Assembly (NCBI RefSeq): GCF_016907515.1
Contig: NZ_JAFBBY010000001.1
Span: forward strand, 558,001-622,000
Origin: Nocardioides nitrophenolicus
GTDB taxonomy: Bacteria > Actinomycetota > Actinomycetes > Propionibacteriales > Nocardioidaceae
Direction of reading: 5' to 3'
Length of the DNA stretch: 64,000 bases
Positions 7,668 to 15,511 of this stretch are shown here, in pieces; the first letter of the stretch is position 1, and every line of letters begins with the position of its first letter. The notes under the pieces were generated by a model that did no database searches, was not told the DNA's origin, and saw nothing but the letters and a program-made list of their open reading frames with translations. Made by a program: the position numbers and the translations under genes.

Positions 7668-8480
7668 ATGGGGATCGAGTTCCGAGACGTCGGCAAGACC
7701 TACCCCGACGGCACCGTCGCGGTGACCGGCTTCTCCTGCGCCGTCCCGTCCCACCGCACCCTCGCCCTCGTGGGGACCTCGGGGTCCGGCAAGACCACGC
7801 TGATGCGGATGGTCAACCGGATGGTCGAGCCCACCACCGGCACGGTCCTCATCGACGACCGCGACGTCCTCGACCTCGACCGGGTCGAGCTGCGCCGCTC
7901 GATCGGCTACGTCCCCCAGGCCGGGGGGCTGCTCCCCCACCGGCGGGTGGTCGACAACGTGGCGACGGTGCCCCTCCTCACCGGCACGCCCAAGCGCGCG
8001 GCCCACACGGCCGCCCTCGCCCTGCTGGAGCGGGTCGGTCTCGACCCCGCGCTGGGGAAGCGCTATCCCGCGCAGCTCTCCGGCGGCCAGCAGCAGCGGG
8101 TGGCCGTGGCGCGCGCGCTCGCGGCCGATCCCAACGTCCTGCTCATGGACGAGCCCTTCGGCGCCGTCGACCCGATCGTGCGGCGCGGGCTGCAGGACCA
8201 GCTGCTCCAGCTCCAGGCCGAGCTCGGCAAGACCATCGTGCTGGTCACCCACGACATCGAGGAGGCCTTCCGGCTCGGCGACGAGGTGGTGATCCTGCGC
8301 ACCGGCGGCATCGTCGCCCAGGCCGGCACGCCCAAGGAGATCGTCGCCGCGCCCGCCGACGACTTCGTGCGCGACTTCATCGGCGCCGACCGCGCCGAGC
8401 GCGCCCTGCGCACCCTCGAGGTCGAGGGCCGCAGCGTCGTGGTCGACGGCGACGGCCGGCCGTTGGGTGTGCTCGAGTGA
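7668..8480 (+). CDS. opuCA: Osmoprotectant ABC importer, ATP-binding subunit
   Basis: A 270-residue ATPase of the glycine betaine/carnitine/choline importer family. Walker A is GTSGSGKTT near residue 37, the Q-loop is YVPQAGGLLPH, the signature is LSGGQQQRVAVARAL, Walker B is VLLMDEPFG and the H-loop is VTHD. Compared with longer OpuCA proteins it has only a short C-terminal tail (ending VDGDGRPLGVLE) and no full CBS pair. It is the first of four genes linked by 4-bp overlaps with two permeases and a lipoprotein. Together they would import quaternary-amine compatible solutes. No clear ribosome-binding site precedes ATG 7668, so it may be read from a leaderless or near-leaderless transcript (inference). 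Confidence 0.9.
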   Translation: MGIEFRDVGKTYPDGTVAVTGFSCAVPSHRTLALVGTSGSGKTTLMRMVNRMVEPTTGTVLIDDRDVLDLDRVELRRSIGYVPQAGGLLPHRRVVDNVATVPLLTGTPKRAAHTAALALLERVGLDPALGKRYPAQLSGGQQQRVAVARALAADPNVLLMDEPFGAVDPIVRRGLQDQLLQLQAELGKTIVLVTHDIEEAFRLGDEVVILRTGGIVAQAGTPKEIVAAPADDFVRDFIGADRAERALRTLEVEGRSVVVDGDGRPLGVLE

Positions 8481-9130
8481 GCTGGCTGGAGGCCAACCGC
8501 GCCTACGTGCTCGACATGCTGGTCCAGCACGTCCGCCTCTCCGTGCCGGCCATCGTGATCAGCGTGCTGGTGGCGGTCCTGCTCGGCCGGGTCGCCTGGC
8601 GCTGGCCGCGCGCCGGCACGCTCGTCCTCGGCACCGCCAGCCTGCTCTACTCCGTGCCCGCGCTGCCGCTGCTGATCGTGATCCCGGTCCTGCTCGGCAT
8701 CCCGCTGCGCTCCGGGCTGACCCTGATCGTGGCGCTGGCGGTCTACGGCACCGCCCTGCTCGCCGGCACCGCCGCCGACGCCTTCCGCTCGGTCGACGCG
8801 CGGGTGCGCGAGGCGGCCGAGGCGATGGGCTACTCCCGCGCGGGGCTGTTCTGGAAGGTCGACCTGCCGCTCGCCGTACCCGTGCTGCTGTCGGGAGTCC
8901 GGGTGATCACGGTCAGCACCGTCAGCCTGGTCACGATCGGCGCCCTGGTCGGCATCCCGAGTCTCGGCAACCTGCTCACCGACGGCTTCCAGCGCGACAT
9001 CCGGGCCGAGATCGTCACCGGCGTGGTCGGCACCATGCTGCTCGCGGTGCTCCTCGACGGGCTGCTCGTCGCGCTGGGCCGGCTCGCGACCCCCTGGCGG
9101 GCCGCCACTCCCACGGGAGCGGCGCGATGA
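8477..9130 (+). CDS. opuCB: Osmoprotectant ABC importer, permease subunit 1
   Basis: A 217-residue membrane permease with about five to six transmembrane helices. The EAA loop that docks onto the ATPase reads VREAAEAMGYSRAGLFWKVDLPLAVP (about residues 115-140; key residues EAA...G). The GTG start at 8477 overlaps the ATPase stop, indicating coupling. Family members in OpuC/OsmVWXY systems are 210-230 residues, so it is full length. It pairs with the second permease at 9127 to form the heterodimeric channel. Confidence 0.88.
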   Translation: MSWLEANRAYVLDMLVQHVRLSVPAIVISVLVAVLLGRVAWRWPRAGTLVLGTASLLYSVPALPLLIVIPVLLGIPLRSGLTLIVALAVYGTALLAGTAADAFRSVDARVREAAEAMGYSRAGLFWKVDLPLAVPVLLSGVRVITVSTVSLVTIGALVGIPSLGNLLTDGFQRDIRAEIVTGVVGTMLLAVLLDGLLVALGRLATPWRAATPTGAAR

Positions 9131-9795
9131 GCCTGTTCGGCGACGCCCTCGCCTGGATCACCGACGGCGCCCACTGGGGCGGGTCGACCGGCATCGACCA
9201 CCGGATCCTCCAGCACCTGCTGGTCACCTTCGCCGCGGTCGCGATCGCGGCCGTGCTCGCGCTCCCCCTCGGCATCCTGATCGGCCACACCGGTCGCGGC
9301 CGGCTGGTCGTGGTCGCGCTCGCCGGCGCGGTGCGGGCGGTCCCGACCCTCGGGCTGCTCACCCTGCTCGGGCTGGCGCTCGGCATCGGGCTGCAGGCGC
9401 CCCTGCTGGCGCTGGTCGCGCTCGCCTTCCCGTCCCTGCTGGCCGGGGCGTACGCCGGGATCGAGGCCGCCGACCGCGGCGCGGTCGACGCCGCCCGCGC
9501 CATCGGGATGAGCGAGTGGCAGCTGGTCACCCGCGTGGAGGTGCCGCTCGGCGCCGACGTGATCCTCGGCGGCGTCCGCGCGGCGCTGCTCCAGGTCGTC
9601 GCGACGGCCACCCTCGCGGCGTACATCTCCGACACCGGCCTGGGGCGCTATCTCTTCGCCGGCCTCAAGTCCCGCCAGTACGACGAGATGCTCGCCGGGG
9701 CGCTCCTCGTCGCCGCCCTGGCCCTCGTGCTCGACCTCACCATGGCTGCCCTCCAACGGGCCAGCCGCCCCACCACAGGAAAGGTTCCCTCATGA
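9127..9795 (+). CDS. opuCD: Osmoprotectant ABC importer, permease subunit 2
   Basis: A 222-residue membrane permease, paralogous to the previous one, with five to six transmembrane helices. It starts with a short amphipathic segment, ITDGAHWGGSTGIDHRIL, before the first helix. The EAA loop is VDAARAIGMSEWQLVTRVEVPL. Its ATG overlaps the preceding stop (ATGA) and its stop overlaps the start of the binding protein. Two distinct permease genes distinguish OpuC/OsmU-type importers from OpuA/ProU, which have one. Confidence 0.88.
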   Translation: MSLFGDALAWITDGAHWGGSTGIDHRILQHLLVTFAAVAIAAVLALPLGILIGHTGRGRLVVVALAGAVRAVPTLGLLTLLGLALGIGLQAPLLALVALAFPSLLAGAYAGIEAADRGAVDAARAIGMSEWQLVTRVEVPLGADVILGGVRAALLQVVATATLAAYISDTGLGRYLFAGLKSRQYDEMLAGALLVAALALVLDLTMAALQRASRPTTGKVPS

Positions 9796-10700
9796 CCCGC
9801 ACCCCTCGGTTCGGTCTCGCCCTGGTCGCGGCCGCCGCGCTCTCCCTCACCGCGTGCGGCAGCGACGACCCGCTCAGCTCCGGTGGCGACAAGGGCGGCG
9901 ACACGATCGTGATCGGCTCCCAGGACTACTACTCCAACGAGATCATCGCGGAGGCCTACGCCCAGGCCCTGGAGGCCGCCGACATCAAGGTCCAGCGCGA
10001 CTTCAAGATCGGGCAGCGCGAGGCCTACCTCCCCGAGATCGAGAACGGCTCGATCGACCTCTTCCCCGAGTACACCGGCCCGCTGCTGCAGGTCTGGGAG
10101 CCCGACACCACCGCCCGCCTCGCCGACGACGTCTACGCCGAGCTCGAGAAGGCCGCCGCCGACAAGGGCCTGGAGGTGCTCGACGAGTCGCCGGCCACCG
10201 ACCAGGACTCCTACGTCGTGACCCGCGCGTTCGCCGAGAAGTACGGCCTGTCGACCATCGAGGACCTCACCAAGGTCACCGAGAAGATGACCTTCGGCGC
10301 CAACTCCGAGGCCGAGAGCCGGCCCAACGGGCCGAAGGGCCTCAAGGACACCTACGGCGTCGACGTGGCCTTCACGCCGATCGAGGACGGCGGCGGGCCG
10401 CTCACGGTCAAGGCGCTCAAGGACGGCGACATCCAGCTCGCGATCATCTACACCGGCGACCCGTCGATCAAGAAGAACGACCTGGTCACCCTCGAGGACA
10501 CCAAGGGCCTGTTCCTCGCCTCCCACGTCGTCCCGGTCGCCAGCAAGGACCTGAGCGACGAGGCCGCGGGCATCATCAACAAGGTCAGCGCGGCGATGTC
10601 GCCCGAGGACCTGGTCGACCTCGACGCCCGCAGCGTCGACGAGCAGCTGCCGGCCGCGACCATCGCGAAGGACTGGCTCACCAAGGAAGGGCTGCTGTGA
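9792..10700 (+). CDS. opuCC: Osmoprotectant ABC importer, substrate-binding lipoprotein
   Basis: A 302-residue extracellular binding protein. The lipobox LTAC places the lipidated cysteine at residue 22, followed by a Ser/Gly/Asp-rich linker. The mature domain (from about DTIVIGSQDYYSN) is of the OpuAC type and contains NGSIDLFPEYTGPLL. LAIIYTGDPSIKKNDLVTLE occurs near residue 215. It would capture glycine betaine, carnitine or a related ligand; the aromatic box residues cannot be assigned by eye. It ends the operon, five bases before the NmrA-like gene, which could be read from the same transcript. Confidence 0.9.
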   Translation: MTRTPRFGLALVAAAALSLTACGSDDPLSSGGDKGGDTIVIGSQDYYSNEIIAEAYAQALEAADIKVQRDFKIGQREAYLPEIENGSIDLFPEYTGPLLQVWEPDTTARLADDVYAELEKAAADKGLEVLDESPATDQDSYVVTRAFAEKYGLSTIEDLTKVTEKMTFGANSEAESRPNGPKGLKDTYGVDVAFTPIEDGGGPLTVKALKDGDIQLAIIYTGDPSIKKNDLVTLEDTKGLFLASHVVPVASKDLSDEAAGIINKVSAAMSPEDLVDLDARSVDEQLPAATIAKDWLTKEGLL

Positions 10701-10704
10701 CGAC

Positions 10705-11550
10705 ATGGCCGAGCTAGCCGTCACCGGTGCGACGGGAGGGCTCGGGGGACGCGTCGCCCGGGCCCTCGCGGCGCGGGGGGTCGCGCAGCGCCTGCTGGTG
10801 CGCGACCCCTCCCGTGCGCCCGAGCTCCCCGGCGCGAGCGTGGTCCGCTCGACCTACGCCGCGGGCGACCCGGAGCCGATGCGCGGCGTGCGCACCCTGC
10901 TCATGGTCTCGGCCGCCGAGTCCGCCGACCGCCTCGAGCAGCACCTCGCGTTCGTCGACGCCGCCGCCGAGGCGGGCGTCGAGCACGTCGTCTACACCTC
11001 GTTCTACGGCGCGGCGCCCGACGCCACCTTCACCCTGGCCCGCGACCACTGGGCGACCGAGCAGCACCTGCGTGCCTCCGGGATGGGGTTCACCTTCCTG
11101 CGCGACAACCTCTACCTCGACTTCCTGCCCGACCTGGTCGGCGAGGACGGCGTGATCCGCGGACCGGCCGGCGCGGGCCGGGTCGCGGCCGTGACCCGCG
11201 ACGACGTGGCCGCGAGCGCGGTCGCGGTGCTGCTCGACATCGCGCCCCACGCCGGCGCGACCTACGACCTCACCGGTCCGACGGCGCCCACGTTGACCGA
11301 GGTCGCCGAGATCCTGAGCGCCCACCTCGGCCGGCCGGTGCGCTACCACGACGAGACCGTCGAGGAGGCCTACGCGTCGCGACGGCGGTGGGAGGCCCCG
11401 CAGTGGCAGTACGACGCCTGGGTGTCCACCTACACCGCGATCGCCCGCGGCGAGCTGGCCGGCGTGACCGACCACGTCGAGCGGCTCACCGGCCGCGCGG
11501 CGACGGGGCTGGCGGCGTACCTCTCCCGCACGCCACAATCGCCCGCATGA
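10705..11550 (+). CDS. NmrA-like NAD(P)-binding protein (QOR2 type)
   Basis: A 281-residue atypical SDR. The dinucleotide motif is TGATGGLGGRVARAL at the N-terminus. HVVYTSFYGA sits at the position of the catalytic Ser/Thr, and the sequence TFLRDNLYLDFLPDLVGEDG is typical of the QOR2/YtfG group, which reduces quinones or azo-type substrates with NADPH. The classic Tyr-x3-Lys pair is absent, as usual in this group. It starts five bases after the importer operon and overlaps the DUF1304 gene by four bases. Confidence 0.82.
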   Translation: MAELAVTGATGGLGGRVARALAARGVAQRLLVRDPSRAPELPGASVVRSTYAAGDPEPMRGVRTLLMVSAAESADRLEQHLAFVDAAAEAGVEHVVYTSFYGAAPDATFTLARDHWATEQHLRASGMGFTFLRDNLYLDFLPDLVGEDGVIRGPAGAGRVAAVTRDDVAASAVAVLLDIAPHAGATYDLTGPTAPTLTEVAEILSAHLGRPVRYHDETVEEAYASRRRWEAPQWQYDAWVSTYTAIARGELAGVTDHVERLTGRAATGLAAYLSRTPQSPA

Positions 11551-11930
11551 CCGCTGTCGCGCTGGTGTTCGCCGGCCTCGCCGCCCTGCTCCACGGCTAC
11601 ATCTGGGTGATGGAGTCGCTGACCTGGACCAGCCCCCGCACCCGCGCCACCTTCGGCACCAGCCAGGCCGAGGCGGAGGCCACCAAGGAGCTGGCCTTCA
11701 ACCAGGGCTTCTACAACCTCTTCCTGGCCCTGGTCACCGCCGGCGGCATCATCGCGTTCGCGGCCGACGACGACCGGGTCGGCGCCACCCTTGTGTTCAC
11801 CGGCGCCGGGTCGATGGTCGCGGCCGGCCTTGTGCTGCTGCTGTCCTCGCCCGACAAGGCGCGGGCGGCGCTCACCCAGCTCGCCTTCCCGGCCGTCGCC
11901 GTGGTGCTGCTGGCGATCGCGCTGGCCTGA
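11547..11930 (+). CDS. DUF1304 membrane protein
   Basis: A 127-residue integral membrane protein with four predicted helices (about residues 3-22, 53-72, 77-97 and 106-126). The family hallmark is visible: HGYIWVMESLTW in helix 1 and ELAFNQGFYNLFLA before helix 2. DUF1304 proteins are widespread, have no established function and are usually this length. ATG 11547 overlaps the stop of the NmrA-like gene, so the two are probably co-translated, which suggests a shared redox or stress role (inference). Confidence 0.88.
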   Translation: MTAVALVFAGLAALLHGYIWVMESLTWTSPRTRATFGTSQAEAEATKELAFNQGFYNLFLALVTAGGIIAFAADDDRVGATLVFTGAGSMVAAGLVLLLSSPDKARAALTQLAFPAVAVVLLAIALA

Positions 11931-11967
11931 CCCGGCTCACCGCTCCGGGCCCGGGTACCGCCCGCGG

Positions 11968-12594
11968 ATGGACGACTCCGAGAACACCCGACCGTTGCGC
12001 GCCCTCGTGCTCTGCTGCACGCTCAAGCCGACGCCGGCGCCGTCCAGCTCCGAGCTGCTCGGTCGCCGCGTGCTGGCGGCGCTGGCCGACCACGAGGTGC
12101 AGGGCACCCTGGTGCGCGTCGTCGACCACCACGTCGCCTTCGGCGTGAGCACCGACGAGGGCGACGGCGACGCCTGGCCGACGATCCGCCAGCAGGTGCT
12201 CGACGCCGACATCCTCCTCCTCGCGACCCCGATCTGGATGGGCCAGCCCGCGTCGGTCTGCAAGGTGGTGCTCGAGCGCCTCGACGCCGAGCTGAGCGAG
12301 ACCGACGACGAGGGGCGGCTGCTCACCGCCGGCAAGGTCGCGGGCGTCGCCGTCGTCGGCAACGAGGACGGCGCCCACCACGTCTCGGCCGAGGTCTACC
12401 AGGCGCTCAGCGACGTCGGCTTCACCATCCCCGCCAACGGGGTCACCTACTGGGTCGGCGAGGCGATGCAGTCGACCGACTACCGCGATCTCGATCCCGA
12501 GCCGGAGAAGACCGCCACGACGACCGCGACGCTCGCGGCCAACGCCGCCCACCTGGCGCGGCTGCTGCGCGGGTCGCCGTATCCCGCCGCCTGA
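11968..12594 (+). CDS. Flavodoxin-fold NAD(P)H:FMN reductase
   Basis: A 208-residue flavodoxin-like protein. ALVLCCTLKPTPAPSSSELL is the phosphate-binding loop region, LLLATPIWMGQPASVCK contacts the isoalloxazine ring, and GVAVVGNEDGAHH is the second flavin loop. The family includes NADPH-dependent FMN reductases and WrbA-like quinone reductases; the substrate here is not determinable. It is 37 bp downstream of the DUF1304 gene, so possibly the same operon, and converges on the DUF4334 gene with an 8-bp gap. Confidence 0.85.
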   Translation: MDDSENTRPLRALVLCCTLKPTPAPSSSELLGRRVLAALADHEVQGTLVRVVDHHVAFGVSTDEGDGDAWPTIRQQVLDADILLLATPIWMGQPASVCKVVLERLDAELSETDDEGRLLTAGKVAGVAVVGNEDGAHHVSAEVYQALSDVGFTIPANGVTYWVGEAMQSTDYRDLDPEPEKTATTTATLAANAAHLARLLRGSPYPAA

Positions 12595-12602
12595 CGGGCG
12601 GA

Positions 12603-13157
12603 TCAGTCGCGCGCGAGCACGAAGAAGTACGGCGGCGCGTCGCGCAGGTCCATGCAGCCCAGCAGGGTGTCGTCGTCGACCCGGCGGAACAGGTCGATGA
12701 TCGGCAGGTGGTCGTAGCTCATCCCGGCCGTGACCACGCCGCGGTACTCGACCGGGCGCACCCGGGCGCGCGGCTTCCGGGTCCGCAGCACGGGCAGCGC
12801 CGCGCCCATGACCGCGCGTCCCCGGGCGACCACGCCGGACGGGATCTTGTCGACGATGCCGAACGGGATCCGGCGCGGATCCACCGACACGATGGCGCCG
12901 GAGGGCGCGCGGAACAGCAGCGGGTGCACGTCGTCGGCCGAGTCGAACTGCTTGCCGTACCAGCCCGAGGCCTCGAGCAGCCCGTCCATCGGGTGCCCGG
13001 TCGCCAGCTCACGGCCGTGCCAGCGGCCGGTGAGCTCCTCGGCACGCACGGCCGGGAGGCTGTCGAAGAGCGCGAGCGCGTCATGGAGCGCGCAGGCCGG
13101 CTCGAGGGCGGCGAGCCGGTCACTGGGAATGACAGTCATGCTGTCATTCTCGCTCAT
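12603..13157 (-). CDS. GXWXG/DUF4334 domain protein
   Basis: A 184-residue protein with the two linked domains of this family. The GXWXG part is LTGRWHGRELATGHPMDGLL near residue 43. The DUF4334 part contains RGVVTAGMSYDHLPIIDLFRR, with YFFVLARD at the C-terminus. Function is unknown. The start was set at 13157 because it overlaps the preceding stop as ATGA; an alternative ATG at 13139 lies inside the palindrome at 13128-13148. It is the second gene of a two-gene operon with the homing-endonuclease-repeat protein. Confidence 0.85.
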   Translation of the reverse strand: MSENDSMTVIPSDRLAALEPACALHDALALFDSLPAVRAEELTGRWHGRELATGHPMDGLLEASGWYGKQFDSADDVHPLLFRAPSGAIVSVDPRRIPFGIVDKIPSGVVARGRAVMGAALPVLRTRKPRARVRPVEYRGVVTAGMSYDHLPIIDLFRRVDDDTLLGCMDLRDAPPYFFVLARD

Positions 13158-13162
13158 GACAG
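13128..13162. promoter_or_regulatory. Triple half-site operator over a start region
   Basis: The half-site ATGACAG occurs at 13129-13135 and 13156-13162, and its reverse complement CTGTCAT at 13141-13147. The first pair forms AATGACAG, five bases, CTGTCATT. The second pair forms CTGTCAT, eight bases, ATGACAG. All lie across the 5' end of the DUF4334 gene and the 3' end of its upstream neighbour. Spacing suits a dimeric repressor of TetR type, but no such gene is adjacent. Confidence 0.5.
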
Positions 13163-13552
13163 CTCGGTCGCGCGTTTCTTGACCTCGGCCCACGAGAACC
13201 GCTGCCGCAGGGTCGCGCCGCTCGGCACGCCGTCCTCCGCCTTGGCCCAGGCGGTGTAGTCGGCGAAGGAGCCGGTGCTCCCGGGCGCGGCGAGATAGCG
13301 CGCCACGATCGCCACCACGTCCTCGTCGCTCCACCGCCGACTGGTCGACCGGGTCTTGTTCGTGGCCACCCCGGCGTGGCCGCACGCGGCGTTCCACGAC
13401 CCGAAGCGGCGGATCAGCAGCGCGGGCGAGGCCGCGACGCGCCGGCGCTGCCACCCGTCGTACGCCGCCGCTGTGAGCGGCTCGCCGAGCTCGGCGGCAG
13501 CCGCGGCGAGGTCGGCGGCGATCTGCTCGTCGGAGAACTCGGGGACCCGCAT
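13154..13552 (-). CDS. Homing-endonuclease-associated repeat protein
   Basis: A 132-residue protein made of two copies of the homing-endonuclease-associated (HNH_repeat) module, without a nuclease domain. Copy one runs from about 5 to 62 and ends RRFGSWNAACGHAGV. Copy two runs from about 68 to 131 with RWSDEDVVAIVARYLAAPG and RQRFSWAEVKKRA. These modules are thought to bind DNA. The ATG at 13552 was chosen because the first repeat begins right after it. Its stop overlaps the DUF4334 start (ATGA). It could be the regulator of the pair, acting on the half-sites at 13128-13162 (inference). Confidence 0.75.
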   Translation of the reverse strand: MRVPEFSDEQIAADLAAAAAELGEPLTAAAYDGWQRRRVAASPALLIRRFGSWNAACGHAGVATNKTRSTSRRWSDEDVVAIVARYLAAPGSTGSFADYTAWAKAEDGVPSGATLRQRFSWAEVKKRATELS

Positions 13553-13702
13553 GAGCCCCACCGTAGCCACCCCGGCGGCCGTTGTCCGTCGGGGACGAAG
13601 ACGCCCCGGATCTTCGGTCGCCGTGGCCGTGACCGTCGACACACCCGCGTCCCTACCTTCGAGGCATCCGCCACGGCGACCAGTCACCAAGGAGCCCGAC
13701 CG

Positions 13703-15511
13703 ATGCCCTTCCTCACCCCCGATGCCCCACCCGTCGACCCGGCGGAGCTGCTCGCCCGCCCCCGTCAGGAGCGGATCCGCCTGCTCGCCACGTTCTGGGC
13801 CGAGTACGGCTTCGGCACGCCGAAGCTGGTGCACACGATCTACATCGTGAAGCTGCTCGTGCTCTATGTCGTCGGCGGCGTCGCGCTCGCGACCCTCACC
13901 TCCGGAGTCGGCGGTCCGCTCGACGTCGCCCAGTGGTGGGACCAGCCGGTGATCTACCAGAAGCTGGTGCTCTGGACGCTCTTCCTCGAGCTGTTCGGGA
14001 TCGGCGGGACCTGGGGCCCGCTCGCCGCGCACTTCAAGCCGATGACCGGCGGCATCGCCTACTGGGCGCGACCGGACACGATCCGGCTGCCACCGTGGCC
14101 AGGCAAGGTGCCGTTCACCGCGGGCGACAACCGCGGCGTCCTCGACGTGCTGCTCTACCTCGCCACCCTGGCGAGCTTCCTGCTCGCCGTCGTCGCCGGC
14201 AGCAGCACGACCATCGAGGGCCTCGGCGGGGTCGAGCTGGTCGACCCGCGGCTGATGGCCCTCTCTGCCGGGCTGCTGGTGCTCTGCGGCCTGCGCGACA
14301 AGATCCTCTTCCTCGCCGCCCGCGGCGAGCAGTACCTGCCGATCCTGATCGTCTCGAGCCTCGCCGGCAGCGTGCTCACCCTGGTCGACCTGATCGTCGC
14401 CGCCAAGCTCGTCATCGTCATCGTCTGGGTGGGCGCGGCCCTGTCCAAGATGAACGCGCACTTCGAGAACGTCGTCCCGCCGATGGTCTCCAACGCGCCC
14501 TTCGCTCCCCGGTTCGTCAAGCGCGCCCACTACCGCTCGCTGCCCGACGACCTCAAGCCGTCCCGGCTCGCCTGGTTCATGGCCCACGTCCTCGGTACGA
14601 CCGCCGAGCTCGTCGTCCCGCTGGTCCTGCTGTTCAGCACCAACTGGACGCTCACCCTGCTCGCGGTGGGCGCGATGGTGCTCTTCCACCTGTTCATCAC
14701 CCAGACCTTCCCTCTCGCCGTACCGCTGGAGTGGAACATCCTGTTCGCCTACATCACGGTGTTCCTGTTCGCCGGCCACTTCGCGGGCGACGGCTACGGC
14801 GTCGCCGACCTCAGCCGGCCGTGGCTGCTCCCGGTCCTCGTCGCGGCGCTCTCCCTGTTCCCGGTCCTCGGCAACCTGCGTCCGGACCTGGTCTCCTTCC
14901 TGCCCTCGATGCGGCAGTACGCCGGCAACTGGGCCTCGGCCACCTGGGCGTTCGCGCCGGGCGCGGAGGCCAGGCTCAACCAGCTGAAGAAGCCGGCGAA
15001 GAACCAGATCGACCAGCTCGTCGAGGGCATGGGCTATCCCGAGGACGTCGCGGAGGTGACCATGCAGATGACGCTGGCGTGGCGCTCGATGCACAGCCAG
15101 GGTCGCGGCCTGTTCTCGGTGATGCAGAACTATCTCGGCGCCGAGTACGAGACCTACTCGCTGCGCGAGGCCGAGTTCTGCTGCAACTCGGTGATCGGCT
15201 GGAACTTCGGTGACGGCCACCTGCACGACGACCAGCTCATCGACGCGATCCAGCGCCGGATCGGCTTCGCGCCCGGCGAGTTCGTGGTGGTCTGGGTCGA
15301 GTCGCAGCCGATCCACAAGCCCACCCAGGCGTACTTCGTGATGGACGCGGCCCTCGGCATCGTCGAACGCGGCACCTGGCTGGTCGCCGACTGCGTCCGG
15401 GAGCAGCCATGGCTGCCCAACGGCCCGGTGCCGACCACCGTCACCTGGCGACACCCGCAGCACCACCCGGACCGGCGCGCCCCGGAGCGCACCCCGGAGG
15501 TGACGGCGTGA
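13703..15511 (+). CDS. DUF3556 transmembrane protein
   Basis: A 602-residue membrane protein of the actinobacterial DUF3556 family. ATG 13703 follows AAGGAG by eight bases. The N-terminal 380 residues hold roughly eight to nine hydrophobic helices with long polar loops (for example FLELFGIGGTWGPLAAHF and FSTNWTLTLLAVGAMVLFH). The C-terminal ~200 residues are soluble, including AEFCCNSVIGWNFGDGHLHD and QRRIGFAPGEFVVVWVES. Function is unknown. The GTGA overlap with an acyl-CoA ligase gene, followed by a PucR regulator, suggests a part in lipid or fatty acid handling at the membrane (inference). Confidence 0.88.
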   Translation: MPFLTPDAPPVDPAELLARPRQERIRLLATFWAEYGFGTPKLVHTIYIVKLLVLYVVGGVALATLTSGVGGPLDVAQWWDQPVIYQKLVLWTLFLELFGIGGTWGPLAAHFKPMTGGIAYWARPDTIRLPPWPGKVPFTAGDNRGVLDVLLYLATLASFLLAVVAGSSTTIEGLGGVELVDPRLMALSAGLLVLCGLRDKILFLAARGEQYLPILIVSSLAGSVLTLVDLIVAAKLVIVIVWVGAALSKMNAHFENVVPPMVSNAPFAPRFVKRAHYRSLPDDLKPSRLAWFMAHVLGTTAELVVPLVLLFSTNWTLTLLAVGAMVLFHLFITQTFPLAVPLEWNILFAYITVFLFAGHFAGDGYGVADLSRPWLLPVLVAALSLFPVLGNLRPDLVSFLPSMRQYAGNWASATWAFAPGAEARLNQLKKPAKNQIDQLVEGMGYPEDVAEVTMQMTLAWRSMHSQGRGLFSVMQNYLGAEYETYSLREAEFCCNSVIGWNFGDGHLHDDQLIDAIQRRIGFAPGEFVVVWVESQPIHKPTQAYFVMDAALGIVERGTWLVADCVREQPWLPNGPVPTTVTWRHPQHHPDRRAPERTPEVTA

